Under the pieces are notes generated by a model, which saw nothing but the letters and a program-made list of their open reading frames with translations, was not told where the DNA came from and made no database searches. Both the position numbers and the translations under genes were made by a program. Positions 1 to 10,500 of a DNA stretch of 64,000 bases are shown piece by piece (the stretch's first letter is position 1; every line of letters starts with the position of its first letter). Origin of the DNA: Chloroflexi bacterium 54-19 (lineage in GTDB: Bacteria > Chloroflexota > Chloroflexia > Chloroheliales > Chloroheliaceae); contig MKTJ01000032.1 of NCBI GenBank assembly GCA_001898225.1, positions 85,101 to 149,100 of the forward strand. Reading direction: 5' to 3'.

Positions 1-3000
1 ACTTAACCGGGTTGGATCAACTGTAACGGTTCCGTGGAACCGGGTATAAACTTTCTTTTTTGGCCCTACCGGTGGGGAAGGGGGCGGTGGGTCTCCAATA
101 ACCGGATCAGGACCATTTTGTCCCGGTCCACCAGGAGGCTGTAACGGTCCCGTTTTACCTTTTCTGCCAGTAACCTCTTCTATCTTCTGGTTTTGCGCTA
201 CACTCGATTTAACAAGTAAACTGTCGTTATCGAGACTTGGCCGGAAACTGGCTTCGCCAGCCCTTAATCCCCTATAACGATTTGTTGCGCTTTCAAATCC
301 ATCAGCGTAAGCGAAGGTTTCAGATTCCCATGTCAAATTCCTGATGCCGTCACTGATAGCGTCCAGCAAAACGTTTGGATCTTTCAGGCGGGGCAAATAA
401 AGGTATTGAGCAAAGTCCTCGGCTAACTGTTTTACACTTACATTATCACCTCGCCAGAGAGGAATTTTATCCAGCTCAAGCCGCAAACTGGTTCCAGCAA
501 GGTTTGTCACTAACAAGTCATCGTTTCGAAGTTTACGGCTGACTCTCACTGCCAGAGCGTCAGGCCCTTGTAAGCGGGCTTCCTGCCAGGATAGTTCGTT
601 GCTACTTGAGGAAGGATTGGGTAACTCTGGGGTCAGAAGCCAGATAAAAGTTTCCGAAATACGTTGCTTTACCGTATCGTCGGTTTGAGTCTTCTTGGTG
701 TTAGCCTGACCTGCTTGAAAGGCATCAAGGTTTAACTCGGTTTTCTCCCGGCAAATCGAATCCCAGGCTAGAAATTGCCGCACGGCTGAATCCAGTTCTT
801 TCAGGCGGTTGGTATCCGGGGCAAGGAAGACCAGTGTATTGCGATACCGGCGGGGACTGTTACCGCGTTGGTCGAGTAGAATTTGCGCCTGCTTAAAAGC
901 CGGACTTTCTGCCAGGTTTTTGGTATGGCAATAATCTGGACCTAAAATTACCAACCGAACCTCACGCTCGTCAGGTAAATCGCTGGATGGGGGATCAAGA
1001 TAGACTCGGTAGAAATCTCCGCGCTGATTTTGTTCAGCTTTTAACCGGTTGAGAATTTCCTGATGTACATTTTCCAGACTTTGCTGAAAAGCCCGGTCCT
1101 GGGCCAGCCGATTAACGCTTGGCTGGGTGGAGAACCAGTAACGCCTACCATCCAGGTAGAGGTGGGTGGCGTTATCGGTCAGACGGCGCAGGGCATCGCC
1201 AAATGTCGAAATGTTCTCACCTGGTTGGGCGCAGCCGAGTTTGATTTGCCTGTCGTCTAACCCTTTATTGGCAGTATGCAGGGTGGGAGCAGATCCCATG
1301 TAAATGGTTCTAGTAACCCGACGGCAGGCTGAATAGCGGCCAAAGTTAGGGTTATCCCGGTCGAGTTGCAATGGTAGTGAGTTTGGCCCGTCCACATCTT
1401 TCTCGATAACTGGCACCCAGGGGTCATCCATATAGCGGGTTAGCTCAAACTGAACCGCCGGATCATCTACTGGAACACTGGCCGGCATTATCAATAAACT
1501 GCGGTCTTGGCGCTCCCAGAGGGCATGAATAACCCCAGCCATCAAACGCAAGACGCCCCTTGTCCGCTGAAATTTATCAAGGGTTGACCAGTCGTTATAT
1601 AAGCGGTCGAAAAGTTCTGGGTGTATTGGAAAGGCTGCTTTTAATCGTCGCTCGTAATCAGCTTCTCGGCAGGCGGCTGGAAATTCGTTAGGCTGAGCGC
1701 GGTAAACCTCCATAAAGGCTTTAACTACGGCATCACGAGCTGGGAACAATTCCGGATCAGTTATCGGTTGGAAAAGCCGGCGACGCACGATCTCGAATCC
1801 TTCTTCAGCACTGGCCGGACGCCAGGCCGACTCCAACCGGCCAAAGGTGTTTTTAAGGCGGGTCAGGGCTTCCCGACCTGCTTCCCCACCAATCTCTATA
1901 TCCGAGGCTGGTATACTGGCAACTACCAGGGTACCGTTAACAGCTTTGGCAGCTTCGGTGAGAGCCTGGGCGAAGGTCAAGTTGGCATCAAAAGAACCCG
2001 CTGGTAAATCGTGCACACCGTAAAGCTGGCGAACATATGCCACCCACTCATCAATCAAGATGAGGCAAGGTGAAGCCTGACGGAAAAGTTCACGCAAAGT
2101 ATCGGAGCCAGGACTTACCCCACGTCTGTCGGCCTCGGCTACCAGGTTATAACCGGGTTTTCGCAGCAATTGCCAGGCCAGGTCTCCCCACATTGTATTA
2201 ACTACGGTGCCATCTTCCTTCTGGTGAGGCTGTCCGGGCGAAAGAGCAGTACCAACCAGTACCGCCCGGTGGACAACATTTGGAAGCTTTTCTACCCCGG
2301 CTTCTTTCATGACAGTTTCTATGCCGAGCATTTCGGCAGGAGCAGCTCCCGAAAAGAGATGGTAAAGGGCCAGCATGGAGTGAGTCTTGCCACCACCGAA
2401 GTTGGTCTGTAACTCGATTACCGGGTCGCCGCCGCTGCCGGTAATCCGTTTGAGGGCACCGCTCAACAAAGTCTTTAAACCCTCGGTCAGAAAGGTTCGC
2501 TGGAAGAATGGCTGGGGTTTCCGGTATTCGTCGGCTCCTTCGTTGCGGTGGACCTGTCCCAGGTCGGCGGCAAACTCGGCCTGCTGATAGCGGCCAGAAG
2601 CTACGTCGGGATGGGGGGTCACGATTTCACGCCAGGGCCTCAACCCGACTGCCGGTTGTCCTTCGATAGGCGTGATGGCGGCTTTGCGGGTTTCGCGCCG
2701 GGCCTGTTCCTCGAACCTCTGGCGAAGGATTTCCTGCTTGGCTTTTTCGATTTCGTTGGCTTCAGGGGCGGAAATAGCCGTCAACAGACGTTGGATGCTG
2801 TCAAAAGCCCGGTAGGTATCATCCAAGGTAAAAGGCTTCTGGTGCGCCCAGCGATTGCGGACATCGCGCAGTTCGCTCACCAGAGAGCGCTCGGCGGGGC
2901 CGAGGGTTTTACTAAAGATCGTGTTCCAGTTGACCCACATGACGGCCAGCAGAGCCTGAGTATCAAAGTTAATTTTGTCCCAGCTTACTCCGGCCTGGAC

Positions 3001-3150
3001 ATAACCGGGTAGAGCCTCTCGAATCATTTCGAGTAGTTTAGGGCCGTGCTGAGTGGCTGCGACTCTTAGTTCGCGGTCGAAGAAAGGCCGGAGACCCGAA
3101 TTCAACTGTTCAAGCGCCCTGCCAACTCGTTCGTGGTTGCTGGTTGCCAT
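1..3150 (-). CDS. HEPN-DUF499 P-loop ATPase of a DISARM-related defence operon (3' end outside window)
   Basis: The reading frame is open from ATG at 3150 to the left edge, 1050 codons without a stop. The first ~150 residues resemble a Swt1-type HEPN domain, with an R-x-R-N-R-W-A-H-Q segment near residues 100-110 that fits the HEPN RX4-6H motif. A Walker A (TNFGGGKTHSM, ~residue 250) and a Walker B (LILIDEWVAY, ~365) follow, as in DUF499 ATPases. The last visible part (VYTRFHGTVTVDPTRL) looks like the conserved C-terminus of that family, so probably only a short tail is missing. It follows the DUF1156 methyltransferase by 40 bp in the same direction. DUF499 and DUF1156 proteins are repeatedly paired in anti-phage islands. 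ATPase activity is inferred from motifs; RNase activity of the HEPN part is speculative. Confidence 0.88.
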   Translation of the reverse strand, partial: MATSNHERVGRALEQLNSGLRPFFDRELRVAATQHGPKLLEMIREALPGYVQAGVSWDKINFDTQALLAVMWVNWNTIFSKTLGPAERSLVSELRDVRNRWAHQKPFTLDDTYRAFDSIQRLLTAISAPEANEIEKAKQEILRQRFEEQARRETRKAAITPIEGQPAVGLRPWREIVTPHPDVASGRYQQAEFAADLGQVHRNEGADEYRKPQPFFQRTFLTEGLKTLLSGALKRITGSGGDPVIELQTNFGGGKTHSMLALYHLFSGAAPAEMLGIETVMKEAGVEKLPNVVHRAVLVGTALSPGQPHQKEDGTVVNTMWGDLAWQLLRKPGYNLVAEADRRGVSPGSDTLRELFRQASPCLILIDEWVAYVRQLYGVHDLPAGSFDANLTFAQALTEAAKAVNGTLVVASIPASDIEIGGEAGREALTRLKNTFGRLESAWRPASAEEGFEIVRRRLFQPITDPELFPARDAVVKAFMEVYRAQPNEFPAACREADYERRLKAAFPIHPELFDRLYNDWSTLDKFQRTRGVLRLMAGVIHALWERQDRSLLIMPASVPVDDPAVQFELTRYMDDPWVPVIEKDVDGPNSLPLQLDRDNPNFGRYSACRRVTRTIYMGSAPTLHTANKGLDDRQIKLGCAQPGENISTFGDALRRLTDNATHLYLDGRRYWFSTQPSVNRLAQDRAFQQSLENVHQEILNRLKAEQNQRGDFYRVYLDPPSSDLPDEREVRLVILGPDYCHTKNLAESPAFKQAQILLDQRGNSPRRYRNTLVFLAPDTNRLKELDSAVRQFLAWDSICREKTELNLDAFQAGQANTKKTQTDDTVKQRISETFIWLLTPELPNPSSSSNELSWQEARLQGPDALAVRVSRKLRNDDLLVTNLAGTSLRLELDKIPLWRGDNVSVKQLAEDFAQYLYLPRLKDPNVLLDAISDGIRNLTWESETFAYADGFESATNRYRGLRAGEASFRPSLDNDSLLVKSSVAQNQKIEEVTGRKGKTGPLQPPGGPGQNGPDPVIGDPPPPSPPVGPKKKVYTRFHGTVTVDPTRLS

Positions 3151-3190
3151 TATTCTTCCTCGTTATTAATGGAATTGCCGGTATGCCTTT

Positions 3191-6028
3191 TTATAACAAT
3201 CTGCCCTGGCGCATCACCTGGGTATCTACCTGAGCGGCCAATTGGGATGTTTGTGCCCACGATACCACCAGGGTGTTATAGGCAAGGGCTTCCTGTGCCC
3301 AGCCTTTGCGTTCGCAGGTGGAGTAGAGGCGGTAAGCCAGGTCGCGGGCAATCTCGCCTTTTTCGCCCAGCTTTGCCAGCAGGTTAGCCGCAGCCACTTC
3401 TCCTTCTTTGTCCAGCGCACGGATGAGATACTGGGTGATTTCCCAGATGGTCAGACGGCGGTCACTGTATGGATCCCAATCTTCCGTTAGTTCTTCCCGG
3501 CGCAATAGGCGGACTTTGCCGGCTTTGGCCTGCAAGACCCCGGCTTCGACCAGACCCTGGACCGAAGTATTTTTCGCTTTGGAGAGAGTTTCGGCATCAC
3601 CATATAGCCCCTCGCTCTGGCCGTGCTGCTCGAACCAGGCGATGGCCCAGCGGGTATCAGCATCGTAGTCGCCTTCCTGCTCAGCTAGCACTTCGTCCAG
3701 AACCTGGTTAATCAGTTGGAGGGCTGTCCGCACCCGCATCGGCTTGCCATCCGACTCCAGTACCTTTGCGTAGCGCGAAAAGACCGCCATACCAGGACCA
3801 ATTGAAGCCTGGGCTAAATCCACAGGGGCGATATTGCCATGTTGGAGATTGCGTAAAGCATTTGGTAGTTCTCTTTTGAGTGTGACTAAAAATTCCCTGC
3901 GACTGGTTACTGGAGCATTTTCGGATCTTTGGCGACAAGCTAATACTATCGAGGATGCCAGCGCATTATTACCTTGACCTATACTTCGGTTAGCAAGCTC
4001 AGTTCGAACCGGCCAAGTGCCATTAATATTAAAACCGGAACGAATTAAGCCTTCAAGCATGGTTTCCCAGCCGGTCGAGGAAGTTGTTACTCCGTTGGTT
4101 GTCCCTTTAACATCGCTTTCCTTCTCTGATTGCTTAAAAGCATAATAGATAGTTAAAGGATAATTTAATTGTGCGGCATTGCGCATCAATGTAAATGCTT
4201 TTTCCAACCCTTCTTCAAAGAACTTTTGCGCTTTTTGTTTGTTACCTTCAAAGCGATATGGAGATGCGATTAATTCAGTGGTTTTAGGTACTAACAAGGT
4301 GCCCATTATATTAGGATAATGCCTTTGTAAAGCCCGGCGAAGCCACACATAAAAGAAATCGGACAAATCTGCATAACCGATATTATCATAGTAAGGAGGG
4401 TCCGTAGAAATTAAAAACTGAGTTTGATAAGAAAAAGTTGCAGCATCATTTTGTAAAACTCGTGATAAATTTCCTGGAAATAAATTTTCTATAACCTTTA
4501 CTGTCCATTCGAGGTTATTCAACCAATTTCCTGATGAATCACTGAAGATATTAGCTTCAGCATAATCCCAGACCATTTGTATACCTTGTCGTGCAAAAAC
4601 ATGCCCAATTCCTAAGTTTTTAGGATCGGAACGCCAAATACAAAAGCTCGACCAATAATCCGCAGATTTGCTAACTACTAAAGCTAAATAGGTTGCAATA
4701 GAATTTGCATAATCCTCAGCCTCTAGTTTCTGACCAGTTTTAATAGAGTAATCTTTTAGAACCTGCTGCCGCGCATCTTCAACTAAATCACTAAAAGTTG
4801 TTAAGGCTATAAGCTGACGGTTTGTAAATAAATCCTTATAAACTTTAAATCCATAAAGAGTACACCAAATTGCTCTTGGCTCGTAAGGTAGTTCTTCTTC
4901 AGGCATCCAATTAGGTTTTGAAGAAGTTGAAATAACCTCTTGCATTGTTGTTGCCGGCAAAAATAGACGGCCACCTTTTCCTTCAGCAACCACAGCCAAC
5001 AATTGAGAACCCATTTGTTTAGCCATTCCCTCAGCTTTAATGTGTTGTTCTTCTGCTGGTTGACCACAAACTAGACAGCTAAATTTGGCACCTCTAGCTA
5101 ATTTAGGGGACTCAGGCATTTTACCTGAACCCGTTTTTATTTCGAACTTTACTTTCTTTTCTGCTTTATCAATAATTGGTTCAATCCAGGCTTCTTTACC
5201 TTTTTTGGTCGAAAGTGCAAATGAACTTATTAAAGGCATTTGGGCACCACAAGCAGGGTTGGGGCATTTAACGGTTCTTGCCCAAAGCCAAGCAATAATT
5301 GTAGCTTCACCGCCACCCTGCTCTTTGGGTAATTGGACTTTCGGGTAAAGATGTCCGATGCGTTTGAAAGCCTCGTCGCGCATCCACTGGCCGTAGTAGC
5401 GCACGTCCTCGGCCAGCCCGGTGGCCCCTTTCCACTGGCCGGAATGACCGAATTTGCGGCGGGCTTCCGGGTTGACCGGCGGCTGGTTGGCGAATTTCGG
5501 CGGGATTTCAATCAGGGCTTTATTGATAAGTACCGCGACCGGGTTGAGGTCACTGGCGTGGGCTTCCAAGCCCAACCGCTGGGCTTCGAGGGGAATAGAG
5601 CCGCCCCCGGCAAAGGGGTCCAGCACAGGTGGCGGGTTGCCTTCGGTCGCGGCCATAATCAGCCGGTGGGCCGTTTTCAGAATGGTTTCGTTGTTGCTGT
5701 TTTCCCATTGGACCAGCTTTTCGATGAAGTCAAACAACTTCTGGCGGCGCTGCTCGGCCAGCGACATCCCGGCGTATTCGATACCCGCTTTGGCTGGTTT
5801 GGGCAGTTTGTCAATCTCGTGCAACAGTTCTTCGGGGACGCCCGGCTGGTCGGGGTCGTCAATAATCGAAGAAAAGAGGACGGCCCTGCAAGCCGCCAGG
5901 GGACGCCGCGCCCACCACAAATGCAAGGTCGAAGGGTGAGCGTGGCGGATTGATTTCTCACGGGCGGAGGCCACGTTAATCGCTTCCAAGGGCAGGGCAA
6001 CTTCAATCAGCTTTTTGCGGCAGGTCAT
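3191..6028 (-). CDS. DUF1156 DNA methyltransferase (N6-adenine type) of the defence operon
   Basis: The 945-residue protein begins with the typical DUF1156 block (KKLIEVALPLEAINVASARE, then HPSTLHLWWARRPL). A SAM-binding motif (DPFAGGGSIPLEAQRLG, ~residue 138) and the catalytic motif DPPY (STDPPYYDNIGYADL, ~543) identify a class-I amino-methyltransferase. Two CxxC pairs (CPNPACGAQM and FSCLVCGQP) between them suggest a zinc ribbon. It probably methylates host DNA so that the helicase/ATPase machinery spares it. The start ATG at 6028 follows a GAGG Shine-Dalgarno. It lies between the small unknown genes (325-bp gap upstream) and the DUF499 gene. The central part (about 4.2-5.3 kb) is visibly more AT-rich than the ends, perhaps a recombined target-recognition region. 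Function is strong by motif; target sequence unknown. Confidence 0.92.
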   Translation of the reverse strand: MTCRKKLIEVALPLEAINVASAREKSIRHAHPSTLHLWWARRPLAACRAVLFSSIIDDPDQPGVPEELLHEIDKLPKPAKAGIEYAGMSLAEQRRQKLFDFIEKLVQWENSNNETILKTAHRLIMAATEGNPPPVLDPFAGGGSIPLEAQRLGLEAHASDLNPVAVLINKALIEIPPKFANQPPVNPEARRKFGHSGQWKGATGLAEDVRYYGQWMRDEAFKRIGHLYPKVQLPKEQGGGEATIIAWLWARTVKCPNPACGAQMPLISSFALSTKKGKEAWIEPIIDKAEKKVKFEIKTGSGKMPESPKLARGAKFSCLVCGQPAEEQHIKAEGMAKQMGSQLLAVVAEGKGGRLFLPATTMQEVISTSSKPNWMPEEELPYEPRAIWCTLYGFKVYKDLFTNRQLIALTTFSDLVEDARQQVLKDYSIKTGQKLEAEDYANSIATYLALVVSKSADYWSSFCIWRSDPKNLGIGHVFARQGIQMVWDYAEANIFSDSSGNWLNNLEWTVKVIENLFPGNLSRVLQNDAATFSYQTQFLISTDPPYYDNIGYADLSDFFYVWLRRALQRHYPNIMGTLLVPKTTELIASPYRFEGNKQKAQKFFEEGLEKAFTLMRNAAQLNYPLTIYYAFKQSEKESDVKGTTNGVTTSSTGWETMLEGLIRSGFNINGTWPVRTELANRSIGQGNNALASSIVLACRQRSENAPVTSRREFLVTLKRELPNALRNLQHGNIAPVDLAQASIGPGMAVFSRYAKVLESDGKPMRVRTALQLINQVLDEVLAEQEGDYDADTRWAIAWFEQHGQSEGLYGDAETLSKAKNTSVQGLVEAGVLQAKAGKVRLLRREELTEDWDPYSDRRLTIWEITQYLIRALDKEGEVAAANLLAKLGEKGEIARDLAYRLYSTCERKGWAQEALAYNTLVVSWAQTSQLAAQVDTQVMRQGRLL

Positions 6029-6352
6029 TTTTGGTCCTCGATATGTAATAATTTGATTTTGTAAAAGACCGGTCGGGCGAGTTGTCGAAACAAGCTAAAC
6101 CAGGGGTTAAACAAACTCCTGGGGTTTAAGGTAAATTCAAATTTTAATCGGACTATGGGAGGCCAGTCTTTTTGCTCTATCCAGTAAGAAAGGATGGCGC
6201 ATTTCCGCCATTTTAGCATAAATCAGATTAACTGGCGCTGCTTTCTGCCTTTCCATCATCAGTTCAAACCGTAAATAATACAAAATTGTATAAAAATGGT
6301 TGTCCTCAGCTTGCTTTAGAATTGCTATCGAAGGCTCTCCTCATTGAAAGTA

Positions 6353-6829
6353 TTAAACGCCAGGATCTCTGATTAAAAGCGGACCTTGCGGCAAGAAGTT
6401 TAGGGCCAGCTTCTTATTACCCTTGTCCGCCACCAAGTTGTAAAGAGCTATCCGGGCTGGCCCTTCGGGAATTGGGGCAAGGTCGGCAACTTCCCAGAAA
6501 AGACTCCAGGTATCTGTGTCCGGCTCGGGCGGCTGGTAAGTAGTGGGTGGCCGGTACTGATTTTTATTGGTATAGGGAATATTTTCTTCATTGTAAAAGC
6601 CAATAAAAATCCCTTTCCATGAAATTTCCGGTTTTCCGGACGGGTAGTGGGAGGCATAAAAGTAGACCGGCACAGGCTGTCCGGCCCGTTGGTTATCCAA
6701 ATCATGGAAAAATAAAAAAGCATTGCTACCAAAAGCTACTTTACCTTCTCGCCGGCAAACTTCCAGGCCACTTTGGAGGTGGCGGAGTGGGACCGGTGCA
6801 AGCACCGCAAAATTGTTATAGTTACTCAT
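6353..6829 (-). CDS. unknown 158-aa protein in the defence operon
   Basis: No family recognised. The protein is aromatic-rich and looks like one compact alpha/beta domain (FAVLAPVPLRHLQSGLEV near the start, WKGIFIGF in the middle, KKLALNFLPQGPLLI near the end). No catalytic motif, signal peptide or membrane segment is visible. Its ATG lies upstream of the preceding gene's stop codon (8-bp overlap), so the two are probably translationally coupled. It sits between the helicase/207-aa pair and the methyltransferase, so it is probably an accessory subunit of the defence system. A PUA/EVE-like small-molecule or modified-base reader is possible from size and context but cannot be shown. Confidence 0.75.
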   Translation of the reverse strand: MSNYNNFAVLAPVPLRHLQSGLEVCRREGKVAFGSNAFLFFHDLDNQRAGQPVPVYFYASHYPSGKPEISWKGIFIGFYNEENIPYTNKNQYRPPTTYQPPEPDTDTWSLFWEVADLAPIPEGPARIALYNLVADKGNKKLALNFLPQGPLLIRDPGV

Positions 6830-7445
6830 TCGTTAAAGGATCCTCATGCCATTTAAGGAGGTTTGTAGAATTTGGTTGGGGTTGCCAACCTGTTTTCTCA
6901 GCGTGTTCGATGAGTATTTGCAGGCGGGAATGGTCGGAATAACCCAGCAAAGTCTCGTAGGCTTGCGCCAGCGATGGCGAGCTAATCACATACTCCTTTT
7001 TGTTATAAGTTGCGCCCCAAGGAAGGTTATATTCTCCCTGCGAGGAGGTAAAGAGTTTAAGCTGGCGATTACCTACCTTTAGTTTTACTTCAATGGAAGG
7101 GTAAGAATCTGTATAAAACCATGCTGCTTCATATTTACCTTCTTCAAGAGAAGTTTCCGCCACCTGTTCCAAAAAATCGGTCAGGATTTCCGGCCCGTAA
7201 CTAATTTCAAAACTTTCCTGCAAAGGAACATAGTTCTCCGGTCCGACCGAGTGGACAGCATTAATGGTAACCCGGTCCTTCCCTACTACAATGTTGTAAC
7301 GCGCGATAAATGGGGCTAATGGATTGTAGCCGCTCCATTCATCTACAATCTTGATTGAGGTTACCTTGTTCAAGTTGGCAACAAGATTTCCAAGGGTCAA
7401 AGAACCGCTTTGTTCCTGTTTGGTTGGTTGCTCCGAATTTTCCAT
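6822..7445 (-). CDS. unknown 207-aa protein in the defence operon
   Basis: No family recognised. The start at 7445 (MENSEQ) is preferred over a more upstream in-frame start because TAGGAG lies 5 bp before it. The protein has a polar N-terminal tail, then an alternating strand/helix pattern (ARYNIVVGKDRVTINAV, VEVKLKV-like and LKLFTSS segments) and a C-terminal helix. There is no signal peptide, membrane segment or obvious active site. It begins 72 bp after the helicase stop and overlaps the next gene by 8 bp. The context points to a structural or regulatory partner of the helicase or methyltransferase. Confidence 0.75.
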   Translation of the reverse strand: MENSEQPTKQEQSGSLTLGNLVANLNKVTSIKIVDEWSGYNPLAPFIARYNIVVGKDRVTINAVHSVGPENYVPLQESFEISYGPEILTDFLEQVAETSLEEGKYEAAWFYTDSYPSIEVKLKVGNRQLKLFTSSQGEYNLPWGATYNKKEYVISSPSLAQAYETLLGYSDHSRLQILIEHAEKTGWQPQPNSTNLLKWHEDPLTNE

Positions 7446-7517
7446 TCTCACTCCTAAAACCCTAACCGTTATTCTTACATCTGCAACAAATACTGGCTGC
7501 AAGGTCTGCTGCTAAAA

Positions 7518-10500
7518 TTACACTTTTTCGGCCCGGTTCCAAAGGTCATGAAAATTGTAGTTGACGCTGGTAACGCCAAAGTCCGGCTCCCTGGTGAAGG
7601 GTCGCCGTAGATAACGCACCTCGCACTCAAGCGGCTCAGCCCGGTAAGGTTCGGGCGTTTCGGCAATACCCCTGTATGCGTCGCGGTCCTTGAAGTTGGG
7701 GTCGAGAGGCACTTCTACCAGAGCCAGTATAAAGTCCTCGGGCTTGTTGAGCGCGGTCAGGATTTCATTTTTAGAAACTGTTACCGTATCGGCCCCTGTA
7801 ATCCGGCCTTTGACTTCCAGGAATCGTAATAGACCGGTGCCGGGAATAGACGACTCAATATCATAGCCGCATTTCAGGGCGCTCACATCTCGCGGTACAT
7901 AGCCAAGTTTGCTTTCAGCCGCCATCACGGCTTGCATTGCAAGCAGCTCGACCCGTTTGGTTTCGCGGGCAAATACCCCGGCGGTTTCGTCGCGCTGGCC
8001 TTTGAGCCGGGCCAGCAACCCGGCCGGAATCACCAATGCGCCGCCAACCACAACCGGCGGCAAAGGGGACAGGCGGGCTTCCTGGTCGAGTTCTTCCAGC
8101 CGTTTGCGACGACGCGCTTCGAGGTCATCAGCCCGTTGAGAGGCTTTGGCTGAATTTAGCCGGGGAGTCCGCCCGGCTCGTTCTTCTTCTTCAATCTCGC
8201 GGGCCCGACGGTTCCAGTAGATCACTTCTTTGGTCAGGCGTTCATGGACAGCGGCTTTGGTCTTATTTACCAGGGCAATTTTGCGAGAACTGACTTCCTC
8301 AAAGTGTTGGGGGACCAGATTTATAATGGCGTATGTCCTGGCTTCCTGTTCCAAATCTCTCTTCAACCAATCCGCTTCTAAAACAGGAGTAATCTGGCTT
8401 CGTTCGTCCGGGGTTAAAGGGCGGTAATTGAGGTAGGGAGCGTACCCGGCCGGGTGGGCTCCGCCTTGTCTGTCAAGCTCGACAAACTGGACCTGCCGGG
8501 AAACTGTGTGGCGCTGGCCGGAACGGTCCAGCCGGGCATCTTGAATCGAATGTTCCAGGTAAAAAAGGGCGCGCGGCTCCTCACCAGGGTCGGAAGGGTC
8601 TATCAGGACGGCCCCGGCTTTGAGTAAATCCCGGTAGCGTTCCAGTATAAGGTTCTGGGTCGCCTCAAGCAGAGAATGTCCCGGACAGACGAAGGCGGCC
8701 GTTGGTTTACCCTGCACATTTATAAGACTTTTTTCAAAGGTAATTCGCTCGTAACGCTGAAGCACCGGGTCAGGGGAATTGAGAGGACGCGGGTGGTTAC
8801 GAATTACCGCCGGAACGAAAGTAATTTCGTAACGTTTGGGTTCGCGCTCTCGAATGGTACCTCCCAAGTGTTTGAAAGCTTCCAGAAAAAAGGCAGCGAT
8901 AAAATGTGGTTGAAAGCGGCGCGCTTCTGCGCGTTCCATTTCCTCCCTTACCCGGCGGACGGTTGAGGCGTTCATAGTATTGGGGGCCAGGGCGCGATCT
9001 TCGAGCAGTCCGATTAGCTTCTCCCGGTCGAGGGCATTGTCTACCACTTTGTAAAGGCGCGCCCGGACCTCTGGTTTGTCGCCATAGCGAATTGCTTCAA
9101 CGAGCAGATCACGCAAGGGCCGGTTCTCGAAAGTAACATGACCAAGCACGTCAAATACCTGACCGCCAAGGGCTTCCCGCGCTTCATCCAGCTTTTCGAG
9201 CAGCCGGTGAAAGACCTCGCCCTCGCGAGTCCCGCTGGCAATCAGATTCCAGAGGTGGCAAACTTCGGTCTGTCCAATGCGGTGGATGCGGCCAAAGCGC
9301 TGCTCAATCCGGTTGGGGTTCCAGGGCAGGTCGTAGTTGACCATGAGGTGGGCGCGTTGCAGGTTGATACCTTCCCCGGCGGCATCGGTCGCCACTAGCA
9401 CCTGAACCTCTTTTTGCTGAGTAAAGGTATCCTGGGCCTGGCGACGCTGCTCCCGTTGAACCCCGCCATGAATGGCTACTACCGCTTCAGGTTGGCCCAG
9501 CAAGGCTCGAATGCGCTCGACCAGGTAATTCAGGGTATCGCGATGCTCAGTAAAAATGACCAGTTTGCGGCGTTCACCTTCTCCGCTGAACATCTCCGCT
9601 TCGTTTTGAAGAAGCGAAGATAGTTGCTCCCATTTGCGGTCGGTGCCACTCCGCCGGACTCGGAAAGCCAGGTTTTCCAGGTGAGTGAGGGTAAGGATTT
9701 CAGCTTCCAACTCGGCAATAGTGCGGGCAGCGGTAGCTTGGTCTACCACCTGATCTTCGGTCTGTTCGATTTCGGTATCAGGAGCATCATCCAGGTCGTC
9801 CAGATCATCACTGGTTAGGGTGGGCAGGGTAGCCCGCAAGTTGAGCCTACCCTGTGAGTTGGTACGCGACTGTTTTTCCTCCTCGACCCTTTTTTCGAGT
9901 CTTTCTCGTCTGCGCTGGACTGAGCGATAAATCGCCTCCGGTGAAGAAGCGAGGCGGCGTTGCAAAGTGGTCAGCGCAAATCCAACCGTACCCCGGCGAC
10001 CCTCGTTTTCGAGCGCTTCTGCCCGGTTGAACTCCTGCTGCACGTAAGCTGTTAGCTGGTTATACAACTGCATTTCGAGCTGGGAAAGGTCATACAACAC
10101 CGGATAAGCTCTTCTTTCAGGGAAAAGTGGGGTGCCGTCAAATTTTAAGAGTTGTTCCTTAACCAACCTTCTAAAAAGGTCTGAATTATCGCTGGCATGG
10201 ACACCATCCCGGAAGCGACCTTCAAAGCGGTCTGGGTCGAGCAGCGCCATAAAAAGCTGGAAGTCTTCTTCCTTGCCGTTATGTGGGGTTGCCGTCAGAA
10301 GCAAGAAATGGCGTGTGAGACGGTATAATAACTGGCCCAGCCGGTAACGCTGAGTATACTTAACTTCACCTCCAAAAAAAGTAGCTGAAAGTTTGTGGGC
10401 TTCGTCGCAGATAATTAAGTCCCAGTCGGTTTGTTCGAGTTTGGCTTGAACATTTTCGTTGCGACTGAGTTTATCCAGGCGGCAAATTGCCAGGGGAGTT

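Noticed and set aside
6025..6219. 64-codon minus-strand ORF between the 158-aa gene and the methyltransferase
   Set aside because: Overlaps the methyltransferase start, lacks a ribosome-binding site and resembles nothing; treated as part of a long untranslated spacer.
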